Source: Streptomyces canus 299MFChir4.1 (GTDB taxonomy: Bacteria > Actinomycetota > Actinomycetes > Streptomycetales > Streptomycetaceae). From it: a stretch of DNA of 64,000 bases. The position numbers were made by a program, and so were the translations under genes. How positions within the stretch are numbered: the stretch's first letter is position 1; each line of letters begins with the position of its first letter. Location: positions 379,924-443,923 of the forward strand of contig NZ_KB911586.1 of the NCBI RefSeq assembly GCF_000383615.1, in the 5' to 3' direction. Positions 43,183 to 52,346 of the stretch are shown piece after piece. The notes below the pieces were generated by a model, which saw only the letters and a program-made list of their open reading frames with translations, made no database searches and was not told where the DNA came from.

Positions 43183-44004
43183 TCACAGTCCCTTCGCGGT
43201 GAGCCAGGTGTGCATCGACGCGGCGAGGGCCTGGTCGACGGCGGACGGGGTGGGAGTCGGCGTCGGGGTGGGCGCCGGGCTGGTGAGCGGGACGAACAGG
43301 GTTGCGTCGCCGTCCTCGTCGAGCAGGCGGCCGAGGTCGTCGAAGGAGAACGAGAACGTCCCCTTCACGCCCCACCCGGTGCCCCAGGAGTTGCGGGCGA
43401 GGACGTGCTGCTTGGAGGCGTCGATGCCGTACAGGAGGAACTCGTGGCCGCCGCGGATACCGCCGGAGATGGTCACCAGACCGCTCGGGTCTGGGCTGTC
43501 GAAGCCTTCGTACCAGTTGACGCCGACGATCAGCGGGCTGGCGGTGAGGGCCTTGAGTGCCGAGTCGAGGCTGAAGGCGTGCTGGTAGCCGGAGATGAGG
43601 CCGGCCTTCTGTGCGGCCTTGGCGACGGCGACGCCGGTCGAGCCGGTGTCGGTGGGCGGGTAGACGCCCTGGACGTTGTCGAGGCGGGTTGCCGCGCTGT
43701 AGAGGGCAACGGCCTGGGTCTCGTCCGTGGAGGTGTCGCCGGTGGGCCGGGCCTTCACCGTGGTCGGGATGGCGAGGTACAGCGGGTCGCTACCGCTGAA
43801 CGCTTCGGCGGCATGGCCGGTGCACGATCCCAAGTTGCCCTGGTCCAGGACGGGGATCCGCACCGTGTGGACGGCGCTGGTGTACGTGGACGGCAGCAGG
43901 TCCTCGGAGAGGGCGTAGGCGCGGGAGCGCGGGTCGTGCTCGACGTGCCTGCCGAGGCGGCCTCCAATGTGGCTGGAGTACTCGTCGATGAAACGGATCT
44001 TCAC
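43183..44004 (-). CDS. Papain-like C1 cysteine peptidase
   Basis: The 273-residue protein has all three papain blocks. QGNLGSCTGHA carries the oxyanion Gln and nucleophile Cys, GGHEFLLYGID carries the His, and RNSWGTGWGVKG carries the Asn. After the fold a Pro/Thr tail (APTPTPTPTPSAVD) links a short C-terminal segment. No prodomain or signal is seen. It lies between tail and lysin genes, so it may be a virion-associated or lysis protease. Confidence 0.85.
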   Translation of the reverse strand: MKIRFIDEYSSHIGGRLGRHVEHDPRSRAYALSEDLLPSTYTSAVHTVRIPVLDQGNLGSCTGHAAEAFSGSDPLYLAIPTTVKARPTGDTSTDETQAVALYSAATRLDNVQGVYPPTDTGSTGVAVAKAAQKAGLISGYQHAFSLDSALKALTASPLIVGVNWYEGFDSPDPSGLVTISGGIRGGHEFLLYGIDASKQHVLARNSWGTGWGVKGTFSFSFDDLGRLLDEDGDATLFVPLTSPAPTPTPTPTPSAVDQALAASMHTWLTAKGL

Positions 44005-44028
44005 TGGGCTCCTTGAGGGCGTGAAAAA

Positions 44029-44052
44029 GCCCCAGCCGCTTCGGCCGGGGCC
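44029..44052 (-). terminator. Internal late-operon terminator
   Basis: GCCCCGGCCG-AAG-CGGCTGGGGC on the minus strand (one mismatch) is followed by TTTTT. It separates tail genes from the peptidase/lysis genes, so the latter may have reduced or separate expression. Confidence 0.8.
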
Positions 44053-44069
44053 CGGGAGGGTGACGCAGG

Positions 44070-44321
44070 TCAGGTCAGCTGCACGGGTGAGATGCCGGTC
44101 GTCGATGCGCTCTGGCTGACGTTCCAGCCGGGGTAGGCGTCGGTGAGGGTGGTGGCGATGGCACCCGCGATGGCCTGGACGATCGCGCTGGACGCGTCGG
44201 TGATGCCGCTCTGGAAGGTGACCTCGGCGACGGCGCCGTCCTGGGCGAGGGTGTCGGGGTCCGTGGCGGTCACGGTCACGCTGACGGAGCGGGGGGTGTA
44301 GCCGTTGGCGGGCAGGCTCAT
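44070..44321 (-). CDS. Small hypothetical tail-region protein
   Basis: The 83-residue protein (MSLPANGYTPRSVSVTVTAT) is strand-rich and ends with WNVSQSASTTGISPVQLT. I do not recognise the family. It is the last gene before the internal terminator. Confidence 0.6.
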   Translation of the reverse strand: MSLPANGYTPRSVSVTVTATDPDTLAQDGAVAEVTFQSGITDASSAIVQAIAGAIATTLTDAYPGWNVSQSASTTGISPVQLT

Positions 44322-44331
44322 CGGGGGCCTC

Positions 44332-44871
44332 TCAGGTGATGGCGGTGGCGTTGGTGAAGTTGCTGGAGGGGCCCATGTCCTCGACGAGGATGTAGGCGAC
44401 ATTGTTGGTGCTGGCGGCCACGGAGACGTTGCCGGTGCCGCCAGTGACGAGCTGGTAGGTGCCGACGAGGACGGCGGAGATGTCGGCGCCGGAGTTGTTC
44501 GCGCAAATGTTCTGCAGCGTGAACATCGTGTTGCCGCTGAAGATCTGCTGACGGAAGCCGTCGATGTACGCGGTGCCCGACGTGTTGGTCTTCCGCACAC
44601 GGAACTGGCCCTGGTCGGAAGCGGTGCCCGCGGCCAGGCCCTTGTAGGTGATGCGGAAGGCGTGACCGTTCTGGAAGGTGATCGACGGCGTGGTGATGGC
44701 GACGGCCTCGGTGGTGGTCGTCGTGGAAGTGTTCGCGGTGATCGCGGTGTAGCTGACGACCTGCGGCGCGTTGTTGTACAGCCAGTTGATCGGGTTGTAG
44801 ACCTGGGCGAGCCACCAGGCATCGGAGGCCGGGAACCCGGCTGTGGCCGGGGTGATAGCGGGACGGGCCAT
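44332..44871 (-). CDS. Hypothetical tail-region structural protein
   Basis: The ATG at 44871 has GGAGGA five bases upstream and gives 179 residues. It is beta-rich and Thr/Asn-rich (SDAWWLAQVYNPINWLYNN; VAASTNNVAYILVEDMGPSS). No enzymatic motif is visible. Position suggests a tail tip or fibre component. Confidence 0.65.
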   Translation of the reverse strand: MARPAITPATAGFPASDAWWLAQVYNPINWLYNNAPQVVSYTAITANTSTTTTTEAVAITTPSITFQNGHAFRITYKGLAAGTASDQGQFRVRKTNTSGTAYIDGFRQQIFSGNTMFTLQNICANNSGADISAVLVGTYQLVTGGTGNVSVAASTNNVAYILVEDMGPSSNFTNATAIT

Positions 44872-44884
44872 GGTTCCTCCGAGG

Positions 44885-47830
44885 TCATCCGAAGCCGAAC
44901 AGCGGGCTGGTGCCGCCAAATACGGCGGCCGCGTCGTAACAGGTGGGATAGGTGCCGCCAGGGGGCAGCGTCGCTCCGGCGGGCATCGGCGAGCAGATCA
45001 GGTCCCCGCTGGAATGGGACTTTGTGGTGTTCGCGGTGAGGGTGAGCTGCACGGTGCTGTATCCGGCCGTGACGGTCTGCACGGACTGGACGGTGACGGT
45101 CTCGGCGTTGGGGGTGCCGTAGCCGAGAACCATCTGGTAGCCGCCCGGGATGACGTACTGCGCGGCGATCGCGGCATTGCCCGAGATCGGCCCGACGGTG
45201 ACGACGCTGACGCCGGCCGCGATCCCCGCGGACAGGGCCGCCCAGGCGGCGGAGATCATCCAGTAGCGGTATTGGGAGGCTGGGGAGACCTGCAGGTGCA
45301 GCTGCAGCGCCTGCCCGGTGTCGTCGCCGGACCACTCCAGCTGCTCGATGAACCCGTCGAGCTGCTTGGCCGGGGCCAGTGCCGGCCGTTTCATGACGCG
45401 GACGAGGTCGGCGAACCGCAGGCTCGCCACCTTCGCCTGCAGAGTCGGGCTGTGCGCCAGGTCGACGGTAAGGCCTTGCAGCCGGGTGTGCGGGTCCTTG
45501 TAGAGGCTGAGCAGGTAGTTCGCCATGCTCGCGCCGGTGTTCACGGACTTCGGGTTGATCGTGCGGGTCAGGGACTGCGGGAAGTAGGCGGTCTGGCTGG
45601 TGGTGTCTTCCGCTTCCTGCATGCGGTTGACGTCGGTGGCGTCCGCGGCCCCGTCGCTGGTGATCTGTACGTCGTTGTACAGGTGGGCGGGGTCCTGCTC
45701 GAACTTGATGTCGTCCTCGACGGGGATCTCGCCGCCGGGGAAGTTCTCGCCGAAGGTGGCGATCGGCGTGTTCTGGATCCACCGCCACAGGTGCCCGAAC
45801 AGGGTAGGGATGCCGTACCGGTCGACGGCGAACTGGCCGTTCTCGGTGTCCGCGGACTCCTGGATGGCGTCCAGGGCGGTGCGCCCGTTCAGAGCCATCG
45901 CTCCGAGGGTGCCCTGCGTGCCGATGGCCTGGAAGTTGCCGCCGCTGCCCGGGTGGAAGCTGGCAAGAGTGAGCAGGCGGCTGATGCGGTTGTAGACGGA
46001 ATCGCCGGACCAGCCGGTCGCGAATCCGGCGGTGAGGTCCGAGAGGGTGTTGACGTCGACTTCGGTGTTCCACTGCGCGAAGTAGGCGATGTCTCCGTTG
46101 AAGGGGGTCGTGTTCTCCCCCGCGCCGTTCGTCGTGAGCGTCGCGCCAATGGCGTCGATGGTGTACGTCGACGAGGCCATGCTGGATGCGGCGACGTTGG
46201 AGATGTATCCGCCGTCCAGGACCAGCCGGGCGGTGAGTCCGTCCGCGGACAGTGAAAGGGCGGCGCAGTGCCAGTTCCCGTCGCACACGAACTGCCCGGA
46301 GTCGATGAGGTAGACCGAGGCGGTGTTCCCCGCGTTCTGGATCTTCATGGCGAGGTAGCCGGTGCTGTAGATCAGGACGGAGGCGACGGACTGGTTGCCG
46401 CTGCCCGCGAGGTAGCCGGGCCCGGTTGCCGCCCACAAGGTGGCCGTGGAGAACCGGCCGCCGGTGCCGGGCTGGTTGGGGGTGCGGAAGCAGATCAGCC
46501 GTGTCCAACCGCCGTTGGGCAGCATGAGGTGATCGGTGCCGTCCCAGGGCTGCAGATAGGTCGCACCAGCGCTGTTGCCCAGCGAGGCCGCCTGGTTGCT
46601 GGCGAGGGTCGTCACCGGCCCGGGAACACCCCACAGGGTCCCCAGGTCGTTCGTCGAGGTGATCGACGTGCCGTAGGTGATGTTCGCCCCGACGACGTCC
46701 AGGGCGCCGGTCGTGAGCTGGGCGCCCGCGTAGGGCCTGAATGCGGTCCCTCCTGGCACGTCCGGGCTGGTGCCCGGGGTGGCGAGGTCGTAGGCGCACT
46801 GCAGGCTCGCCGACTGGAACGACGTGAGGTAGCTGGGCATCACGTCGGAGTAGGTCAGCTGGGACAGCGGGGCGAGCGCGTCGACACAGGTGACGTCGAC
46901 GAGACCGTACTTGCCGTTCTGGCCATACGACTGCGGCCAGCGCTCGACGAAGCCCTGCCACAGCTGGTTCCAGCTGCCGGGGTAGACCCAGGCGCCGGCC
47001 GCGCCGTTCTGCAGCTGCCAGCCGGTTGCGCGGATCGTGGTGGTCGCGGTGGTGGCGGCGAGGGTGACGATGAGGGGGATCCCGAAGGCGGCCCCCGCCG
47101 GGGCGGTGCCGCCCACGGTGGTGCGCTGCCATGTCGTGGTGACGGAGACGGACGGCCCGGCGGTCTGCGCCAGCTGGTTCCCGACGAGGTCGTACCACTG
47201 GAGCTTCACCTGGCAGTTGAGGGACGTCATGCCGCCTGCGGCCAGCTGCAGGTCGACGCCGGCGGAGTAGAACGCCCCGGGCGTGACGGTGGTGCCCTCG
47301 CAGTCGTGAGCGGTCCATGCCTGGGTGGCGCCGGACAGGCCGAGCCCGACGAACTGGCCGGTCCCGTTCGGGAGCGTCCAGGCGTGCGCGGTGGTCAGCC
47401 CCGAGGTGGAGGCGGACAGGCCAGTCGCCAGGGCGAGCGTCCCTGCGGAGACGGCCATCGAGGTCGTCTGGGTGCCGTTCGCAACCCACGGGTACAGCAG
47501 GTTGGCGCTCGGGCTGATCTGGGCGATGAGCCGGGCCCTGCGGTACGGCAGCACGTAGGGGTAGAAGAACGAGGTGGTGTTGTCGGGGTCGAACGCGCCG
47601 TCGAGGTTGTCGAGGGAGAACGTCATCTGGCCGCTGGTGACGGAATCCAGCTCGTACTGCCGTCCGGCGAGGGTGGCCTTCCACTGGCCGCGCAGCCGCT
47701 TGGAGACGGTGTACCAGTGGTTCGGCGCCGTCGAGTTGCCGCCCGCATTCCATGCGATCTGGATGAGGATGCGCGGCCAGGTGCCGATCAGGGGGCCGTC
47801 GTCGACGGGGAATCCGGTTGGGACGGTCAC
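44885..47830 (-). CDS. Large minor tail protein with LamG-like domain
   Basis: The GTG at 47830, after AGGGGG, gives 981 residues. The N-terminus has the baseplate/tail-component look (ATLAGRQYELDSVTSGQMTF). A LamG/concanavalin-like domain lies at about 525-660 (GGWTRLICFRTPNQPGTGGR; FVCDGNWHCAALSLSADGLT). The C-terminal third resembles tail hub proteins (VKASLRFADLVRVMKR-like). It follows the tape measure gene by 16 bases, as tail-tip genes do, and may bind the host surface. Confidence 0.75.
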   Translation of the reverse strand: MTVPTGFPVDDGPLIGTWPRILIQIAWNAGGNSTAPNHWYTVSKRLRGQWKATLAGRQYELDSVTSGQMTFSLDNLDGAFDPDNTTSFFYPYVLPYRRARLIAQISPSANLLYPWVANGTQTTSMAVSAGTLALATGLSASTSGLTTAHAWTLPNGTGQFVGLGLSGATQAWTAHDCEGTTVTPGAFYSAGVDLQLAAGGMTSLNCQVKLQWYDLVGNQLAQTAGPSVSVTTTWQRTTVGGTAPAGAAFGIPLIVTLAATTATTTIRATGWQLQNGAAGAWVYPGSWNQLWQGFVERWPQSYGQNGKYGLVDVTCVDALAPLSQLTYSDVMPSYLTSFQSASLQCAYDLATPGTSPDVPGGTAFRPYAGAQLTTGALDVVGANITYGTSITSTNDLGTLWGVPGPVTTLASNQAASLGNSAGATYLQPWDGTDHLMLPNGGWTRLICFRTPNQPGTGGRFSTATLWAATGPGYLAGSGNQSVASVLIYSTGYLAMKIQNAGNTASVYLIDSGQFVCDGNWHCAALSLSADGLTARLVLDGGYISNVAASSMASSTYTIDAIGATLTTNGAGENTTPFNGDIAYFAQWNTEVDVNTLSDLTAGFATGWSGDSVYNRISRLLTLASFHPGSGGNFQAIGTQGTLGAMALNGRTALDAIQESADTENGQFAVDRYGIPTLFGHLWRWIQNTPIATFGENFPGGEIPVEDDIKFEQDPAHLYNDVQITSDGAADATDVNRMQEAEDTTSQTAYFPQSLTRTINPKSVNTGASMANYLLSLYKDPHTRLQGLTVDLAHSPTLQAKVASLRFADLVRVMKRPALAPAKQLDGFIEQLEWSGDDTGQALQLHLQVSPASQYRYWMISAAWAALSAGIAAGVSVVTVGPISGNAAIAAQYVIPGGYQMVLGYGTPNAETVTVQSVQTVTAGYSTVQLTLTANTTKSHSSGDLICSPMPAGATLPPGGTYPTCYDAAAVFGGTSPLFGFG

Positions 47831-47846
47831 GACGAGGGCCCCCTGT

Positions 47847-50800
47847 TCAACGAGTCTTGGCCGAGAGGCCGTTGGAGGTGTTGCGGCGCTCGTGCTGCAG
47901 GGTGCGGCGCTGCATCTTCTTGAAGAGCACGTCGCCGTCGAGCTGCACGACGATGGGGACGTCCACATACGCGGCGCCTGCCACCGCAGCCCCGACGAAG
48001 CCCATCCGGCCCGTGGCGAGCTTCGGGACGGTGGGCATGCCCGCGGCCGACACGGCGCCGGCCATCGCGTGCGCGGCGGCCTGGGCGGTCCTCGTTCCGG
48101 CGTTGATGCCGTTCGCCAGGCCCTGGGTGATGAAGTCACCGATCTCGTGGAACACCTGAGACGGAGAATGGATCTTCAGGGCTCTCTTGATGGCGTTGGC
48201 CATCGCCTTGGCGATGTGCTCCATCGCCTTGGCGATGTTCTTCTGCTGCGAGTGCAGGCCCCGGATCAGGCCCTTCGCCGAGTCGATGCCCGCCTTGTAC
48301 ATGCTGTCCGCGGTCGCCGAGCCGACCTTGCCGGCCGCCGCCTTGGCCTGCCCCTGCAGCTTGTTGATCTCGGCGATCTGCGCCGTGTTCCCGCTCGCCA
48401 GCGCGGCCGCGGTCGCCCCGCCCTGGTCGACACCCGAGTCGGCGATCTGCTTGATCAGGTCGGCAGACAGGTGCATCTTGCGCAGCTTGGTCAGGTCCGC
48501 GGCGAACTTCTTGGCCCTGGCGACCTGCGCGCGCATGTTCGCGACGACGTCCTGGCTGGTGAGCTCCACGGACCCTTCGGGCAAGGCCGTGACGACGGAC
48601 ACGTTCTGCATGACGCTCGACGCGACGTCGTCCCGCGTCTTCTTCCAGGCCTTTTGCAGGTCGCCGAGCTTCTTGTTCGCCGCCTTCAGCCGGGCCGAGA
48701 TCCGGTCGCGCTGGTTGGCCAGCTTGACCAGCTCGGCGCCGTCCCTGCGCACCAGGGCCTGCAGGTGCCGGTGCCCGGAAGAGCCGAACTCGCGGTAGAG
48801 CATCTGCGCGATGCGGTTGGCCGCGCTCTTCACCCTCGCGGTTGAGCCGGTGAGGCCCTGGATGAGGCCTGCCCCCACGTAGGCGCCGATCTCGGCGAAC
48901 TTCCTCGACGGCGACTTGATGCCGAGGAAGTTCTTGGCCGCGTCGAGGGCGCCTTTGGCGATGTTCTTGACCGAGCCGAACAGCGAACTGCCCATGCTCT
49001 CGACGCCGTGGATGATGCCCTTGACGATGTTGGTGCCGACGTCGACGAAGCTGGATACGAAGCTCTTCGCCCAGCCCAGGACCGTCTTCAGGCCGGACAT
49101 GATGGCTTTGCCGATGTTGGACATCGTGGAGCTGATCGCGTGCCACGTCGCGATGAGCGGATTGATGATGGCGATCTTGATGCCCGACCAGACGGTCAGG
49201 GCGAAGCTCCGGATCACACCCCAGGCCGTCTTCAGCCAGCCGGAGATGGTGTGCCAGCCCGCCTTCAGCGCCCCCCACAGGGACATCATCGGCGTGATGA
49301 CGGCGACCTGGATCCCAGCCCAGACCAGTCCGGCGACCGCCTTGATGCCGCTCCACACGGCCTTGAAGAACGACGCGATGCCATTCCAGATCGCGCGCGC
49401 GCCGGCCTCCAGGGTCTTGTGGGTGTGGTTCCACAGGCTGATCAGGATGGCGATGGGCGTGGCGAAGATGACCAGCAGCAGCGGCCACCATTTCTTGAAG
49501 AACCCGGAGATCGCGTTCCAGACCGTCATCGTGATGCGCCACAGCATCTGCCAGCCGTGCACGAGCGGGTCGACCGCCATGTGCCAGGCCGCTGTGAAGA
49601 ACGAGGCGATCGCGTGCCAGGCGCCCTTCACCCAGTCGACGATGGAGCGCCAGACGCTGGCCGTGCCGTTGGCCACCGTGTGCCAGAGACCGACGACGAA
49701 CCGGCCCACATCGCCCGCGATCTGCTTGACGAAGCCCCAGACGGTCTTCCAGTGCATCGCCAGCATGATGATCGCGGCGATCAGCGCCATGACCCCGAGC
49801 ACGATCCAGGTGACCGGGTTGACCGCGGCCGCGGCCGCCATCCCGTACAGGGCGGCGGTCATGGCGGCGATCGCGGCGACCAGGATGACGCCGATGACGA
49901 TGGCCAGGGCCTTGGCGACGTTGCGGTGCGCGGCCAGGAATGAGGTGACCTTGGCGACCACGCCCATGATCGCCTGGAAGGCGGGCAGCAGGAACTGCCC
50001 GACCTGGATGCCGAGGGCCTGCGCCGAGGCCTTGGCCTCGGCCATTTTCTGGTTGAAGTTTTTCTGGACGTCCGCCCAGCCCTCGACGCTCTTGCCGCCC
50101 TTTTTGACGTGCTCGTCGATGCCCTGGGTGTTCTTGATGAAGTCCTTCATGTGCGGGCCGGTCAGCTGCAGCGCGGCCTGCATGGACTTGGTGCCGCCGA
50201 CCATCGTGGCGAGCGCGCCGACGTAGGTCTGCTGCTGCGGCGGCAGGTTGGCGAGGGCCCGCTGGAACTCGGTGGTGTTCTTCGAGGCGCCCTGCAGGTG
50301 CCGGATGAGGACGGTGCCGGCGGGGCCCATCTTCTTCTGGATGGCGTCCGTGAGCATCGTCAGCGTGGACGCGAGGCCCTTCTTGCCGAGGTTCTGCCCG
50401 ACCTGGACGGCGGAGAGGCCGAGGTTCTTCATCTCGGTCGCGGCCTTGTTGGACGGGTTGCTCAACTGGCCGATGGTCTGGCGCAGGTAGGTCGCCGCGA
50501 CGGCGGCCGGGGTGCCCTGGGCGGTCATCGTGGCCATGGCACCGAGGACTTCATGCAGTCCCACGTGCGCGGCCGCCGCCACGGGCAGGATCGTGCTCAT
50601 TGACCCGGCGAGGGCCTCGAGGTTGGTCTTTCCCTCGGCCTCGGTCGCGATCAAGCTGTTCATCACGTCGGTGACGGAGCTCGCGCCCGTGTGGTACGCG
50701 TTCATCGCCGTGGTGGCGGCATCGGTCGTCGTGTTGAGATCGGCGGCACCGACCTTGGCGCCCATCGCCGCCGTCTTGAGGACCTTGAGGGCGTTCGCGC

Positions 50801-51173
50801 CGTGGTATCCGGCGGACTCCGTCATGTACAGGCCCTTGGTCAGCTCGTCCGTGGACTGGCCGACCTGTCCGGCCATGGCGAGCACGCCCTGACCGACCAT
50901 GCCCATGTTCTTCGCCGACTCCCCCGCACCCGTGCGGACGCGGGTCATCTGCTGCTCGAAGTCGCCGGCCATCTTCGCCGTCTTGATGGCGACGCCTGCG
51001 GCCGCGATCCCGAGGCCGATGACAGCGGCCTTGGCCATGAGGCCGGTCTTCTTGAAGGCGCCGGCGCCCGCCTCGTCCGCGACCGCCATCTCCGCCTTGA
51101 CGTCACCGATGGCGGTCTTGACGCCCTTGGAGTGGCCCAGGAACTCGATGAAGACGGGGGGCAGAGCACCCAT
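47847..51173 (-). CDS. Tape measure protein
   Basis: At 1108 residues it is the largest phage protein. It has a TP901-type core (MAGDFEQQMTRVRTGAGESA, ALAGSMSTILPVAAAAHVGL), several hydrophobic helices (about 410-470) and Trp-rich helical repeats (WNGIASFFKAVWSGIKAVAG). At about 0.15 nm per residue it would suit a tail of about 160 nm. It follows the frameshifted chaperone genes, the standard tail order. Confidence 0.92.
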   Translation of the reverse strand: MGALPPVFIEFLGHSKGVKTAIGDVKAEMAVADEAGAGAFKKTGLMAKAAVIGLGIAAAGVAIKTAKMAGDFEQQMTRVRTGAGESAKNMGMVGQGVLAMAGQVGQSTDELTKGLYMTESAGYHGANALKVLKTAAMGAKVGAADLNTTTDAATTAMNAYHTGASSVTDVMNSLIATEAEGKTNLEALAGSMSTILPVAAAAHVGLHEVLGAMATMTAQGTPAAVAATYLRQTIGQLSNPSNKAATEMKNLGLSAVQVGQNLGKKGLASTLTMLTDAIQKKMGPAGTVLIRHLQGASKNTTEFQRALANLPPQQQTYVGALATMVGGTKSMQAALQLTGPHMKDFIKNTQGIDEHVKKGGKSVEGWADVQKNFNQKMAEAKASAQALGIQVGQFLLPAFQAIMGVVAKVTSFLAAHRNVAKALAIVIGVILVAAIAAMTAALYGMAAAAAVNPVTWIVLGVMALIAAIIMLAMHWKTVWGFVKQIAGDVGRFVVGLWHTVANGTASVWRSIVDWVKGAWHAIASFFTAAWHMAVDPLVHGWQMLWRITMTVWNAISGFFKKWWPLLLVIFATPIAILISLWNHTHKTLEAGARAIWNGIASFFKAVWSGIKAVAGLVWAGIQVAVITPMMSLWGALKAGWHTISGWLKTAWGVIRSFALTVWSGIKIAIINPLIATWHAISSTMSNIGKAIMSGLKTVLGWAKSFVSSFVDVGTNIVKGIIHGVESMGSSLFGSVKNIAKGALDAAKNFLGIKSPSRKFAEIGAYVGAGLIQGLTGSTARVKSAANRIAQMLYREFGSSGHRHLQALVRRDGAELVKLANQRDRISARLKAANKKLGDLQKAWKKTRDDVASSVMQNVSVVTALPEGSVELTSQDVVANMRAQVARAKKFAADLTKLRKMHLSADLIKQIADSGVDQGGATAAALASGNTAQIAEINKLQGQAKAAAGKVGSATADSMYKAGIDSAKGLIRGLHSQQKNIAKAMEHIAKAMANAIKRALKIHSPSQVFHEIGDFITQGLANGINAGTRTAQAAAHAMAGAVSAAGMPTVPKLATGRMGFVGAAVAGAAYVDVPIVVQLDGDVLFKKMQRRTLQHERRNTSNGLSAKTR

Positions 51174-51212
51174 GAGGGAGTCACCTCCCTCACGAGTCGC
51201 GCTGTGGAGTTG

Positions 51213-51689
51213 TCAGATGCTGGTGGCGCGCCGCCAGTGCGTCGTCCAGACGGCGGCCATCTTCGGTTCGGCCTTGCGGATGCCGGGGCGGACGTAGGGG
51301 TACTGGCCTTCGATGCGCTTCTTGTACAGGTTGCGCACGCCGCCGCCGACGCCGACGCCGCCCTGGAAGCCGCCGCCGGGCAGTGGCTTCGGTCTGCGGA
51401 CGCCGCCGACGCCGCGGGTGAGCTTGCCCGTCAGCCGCCCGGGGCCGCCGCCCTTGGAGACGTGGTGCGGGGTCAGGTTCAGGCTGACGGTCGGCCCGGT
51501 CCGCGACGACTTGCCGCGGTGGTCCCACCGCGGCCGCCCCCGCATCCCGGACCTGATGGACTTCTTGGCCAGGGCCTGCGTCGCCTTCAGCGCACGGACC
51601 GTCGCGAGGTCGATCTCACGGTCCATGCGCGTCAGGGCGACGCGCACCTCCTTGGTGCCGCGCACGATGGCGGTGATGCCGTCAGGCAC
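51213..51689 (-). CDS. Small tail-assembly or connector protein
   Basis: The GTG at 51689 has AGGAGGCAG just before it, giving 158 residues. It overlaps the chaperone extension frame by eight bases. It is basic, with AIVRGTKEVRVALTRMDREI at the start and a Gly-rich middle. It slightly resembles HK97 gp10-like proteins, but its place between the chaperones and the tape measure is unusual for that family. Confidence 0.6.
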   Translation of the reverse strand: MPDGITAIVRGTKEVRVALTRMDREIDLATVRALKATQALAKKSIRSGMRGRPRWDHRGKSSRTGPTVSLNLTPHHVSKGGGPGRLTGKLTRGVGGVRRPKPLPGGGFQGGVGVGGGVRNLYKKRIEGQYPYVRPGIRKAEPKMAAVWTTHWRRATSI

Positions 51690-51969
51690 GGGCTGCCTCC
51701 TCCTGGACGTTGGCCTTGGCCTGCTCAACTGCCCCGTCGACGGCCAGGATCCAGTCGAGCCGTTCGGCCGGCAGGTCCAGCCACGTGTTGGGCGGGCCGA
51801 CTACCCGGCACAGCTGCCAGTCCCGGTATGCGTCCATCGGCAGCTGGTGCGGCGGGTAGTCGTATTTCCCCTCTAGCGCTACACGGAGGCGGTAGAGGGC
51901 TCGGTAGGGCTGTCCGCCTCGGTTGACGGTGAGAAGTCCGGACCCTGCTCGAGGGCGCCCTCGGCGCAC
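51682..51969 (-). CDS. Tail assembly chaperone, frameshift extension (T part)
   Basis: This frame is open from at least 51969 to the stop at 51682 and overlaps the chaperone gene by 91 bases in the -1 frame. Its conserved part (KYDYPPHQLPMDAYRDWQLC) has no ribosome site, and its first ATG (51837) is too late. It is therefore probably made only as a fusion by -1 ribosomal slippage from the upstream gene. Candidate slip points include CAG-GGT and AGC-CCT. I cannot fix which is used. Confidence 0.6.
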   Translation of the reverse strand: MRRGRPRAGSGLLTVNRGGQPYRALYRLRVALEGKYDYPPHQLPMDAYRDWQLCRVVGPPNTWLDLPAERLDWILAVDGAVEQAKANVQEEAARA

Positions 51970-52331
51970 ATCTCTTTCAGCTTGTCGTAGACCGCCCCGG
52001 GCAGGTCCTGCAGGGCGTCGAGGGTGACCTCGTCGCCGTAGGACCAGCCGGCCACCCTGCTGATGATGAGGCGGTCGTTGAGCTCGTCCATGAGGCCCAG
52101 GGCCTCGTCGCCCATGACGGAGGCCATCTCGACGGCCTGCGCCTCGTCGATGTCCTCCATCGCCTTGACGCCCTTCGTCTTGGCGTCCTCGACGACGCCC
52201 TTGAAGGCTGGGTTCTGCGCGAGCTTCATCTGGATCGTGCGCACAGGACGCCGCAGCCGCTCGGGCACGTCCGCGGCGTCGCGCAGGTCGGCCCAGCCTT
52301 CGCCGGGCATCTGGTGACGGGTGATGCTCAT
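51879..52331 (-). CDS. Tail assembly chaperone (G part)
   Basis: The 150-residue protein is acidic and helical (IQMKLAQNPAFKGVVEDAKT; MGDEALGLMDELND) and ends in a Ser/Thr/Pro tail (STEADSPTEPSTASV). It lies between the major tail and tape measure genes, the place of lambda gpG. It probably coats the tape measure during tail assembly. Confidence 0.78.
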   Translation of the reverse strand: MSITRHQMPGEGWADLRDAADVPERLRRPVRTIQMKLAQNPAFKGVVEDAKTKGVKAMEDIDEAQAVEMASVMGDEALGLMDELNDRLIISRVAGWSYGDEVTLDALQDLPGAVYDKLKEMCAEGALEQGPDFSPSTEADSPTEPSTASV

Positions 52332-52346
52332 GAGGGTGTGATCTTT

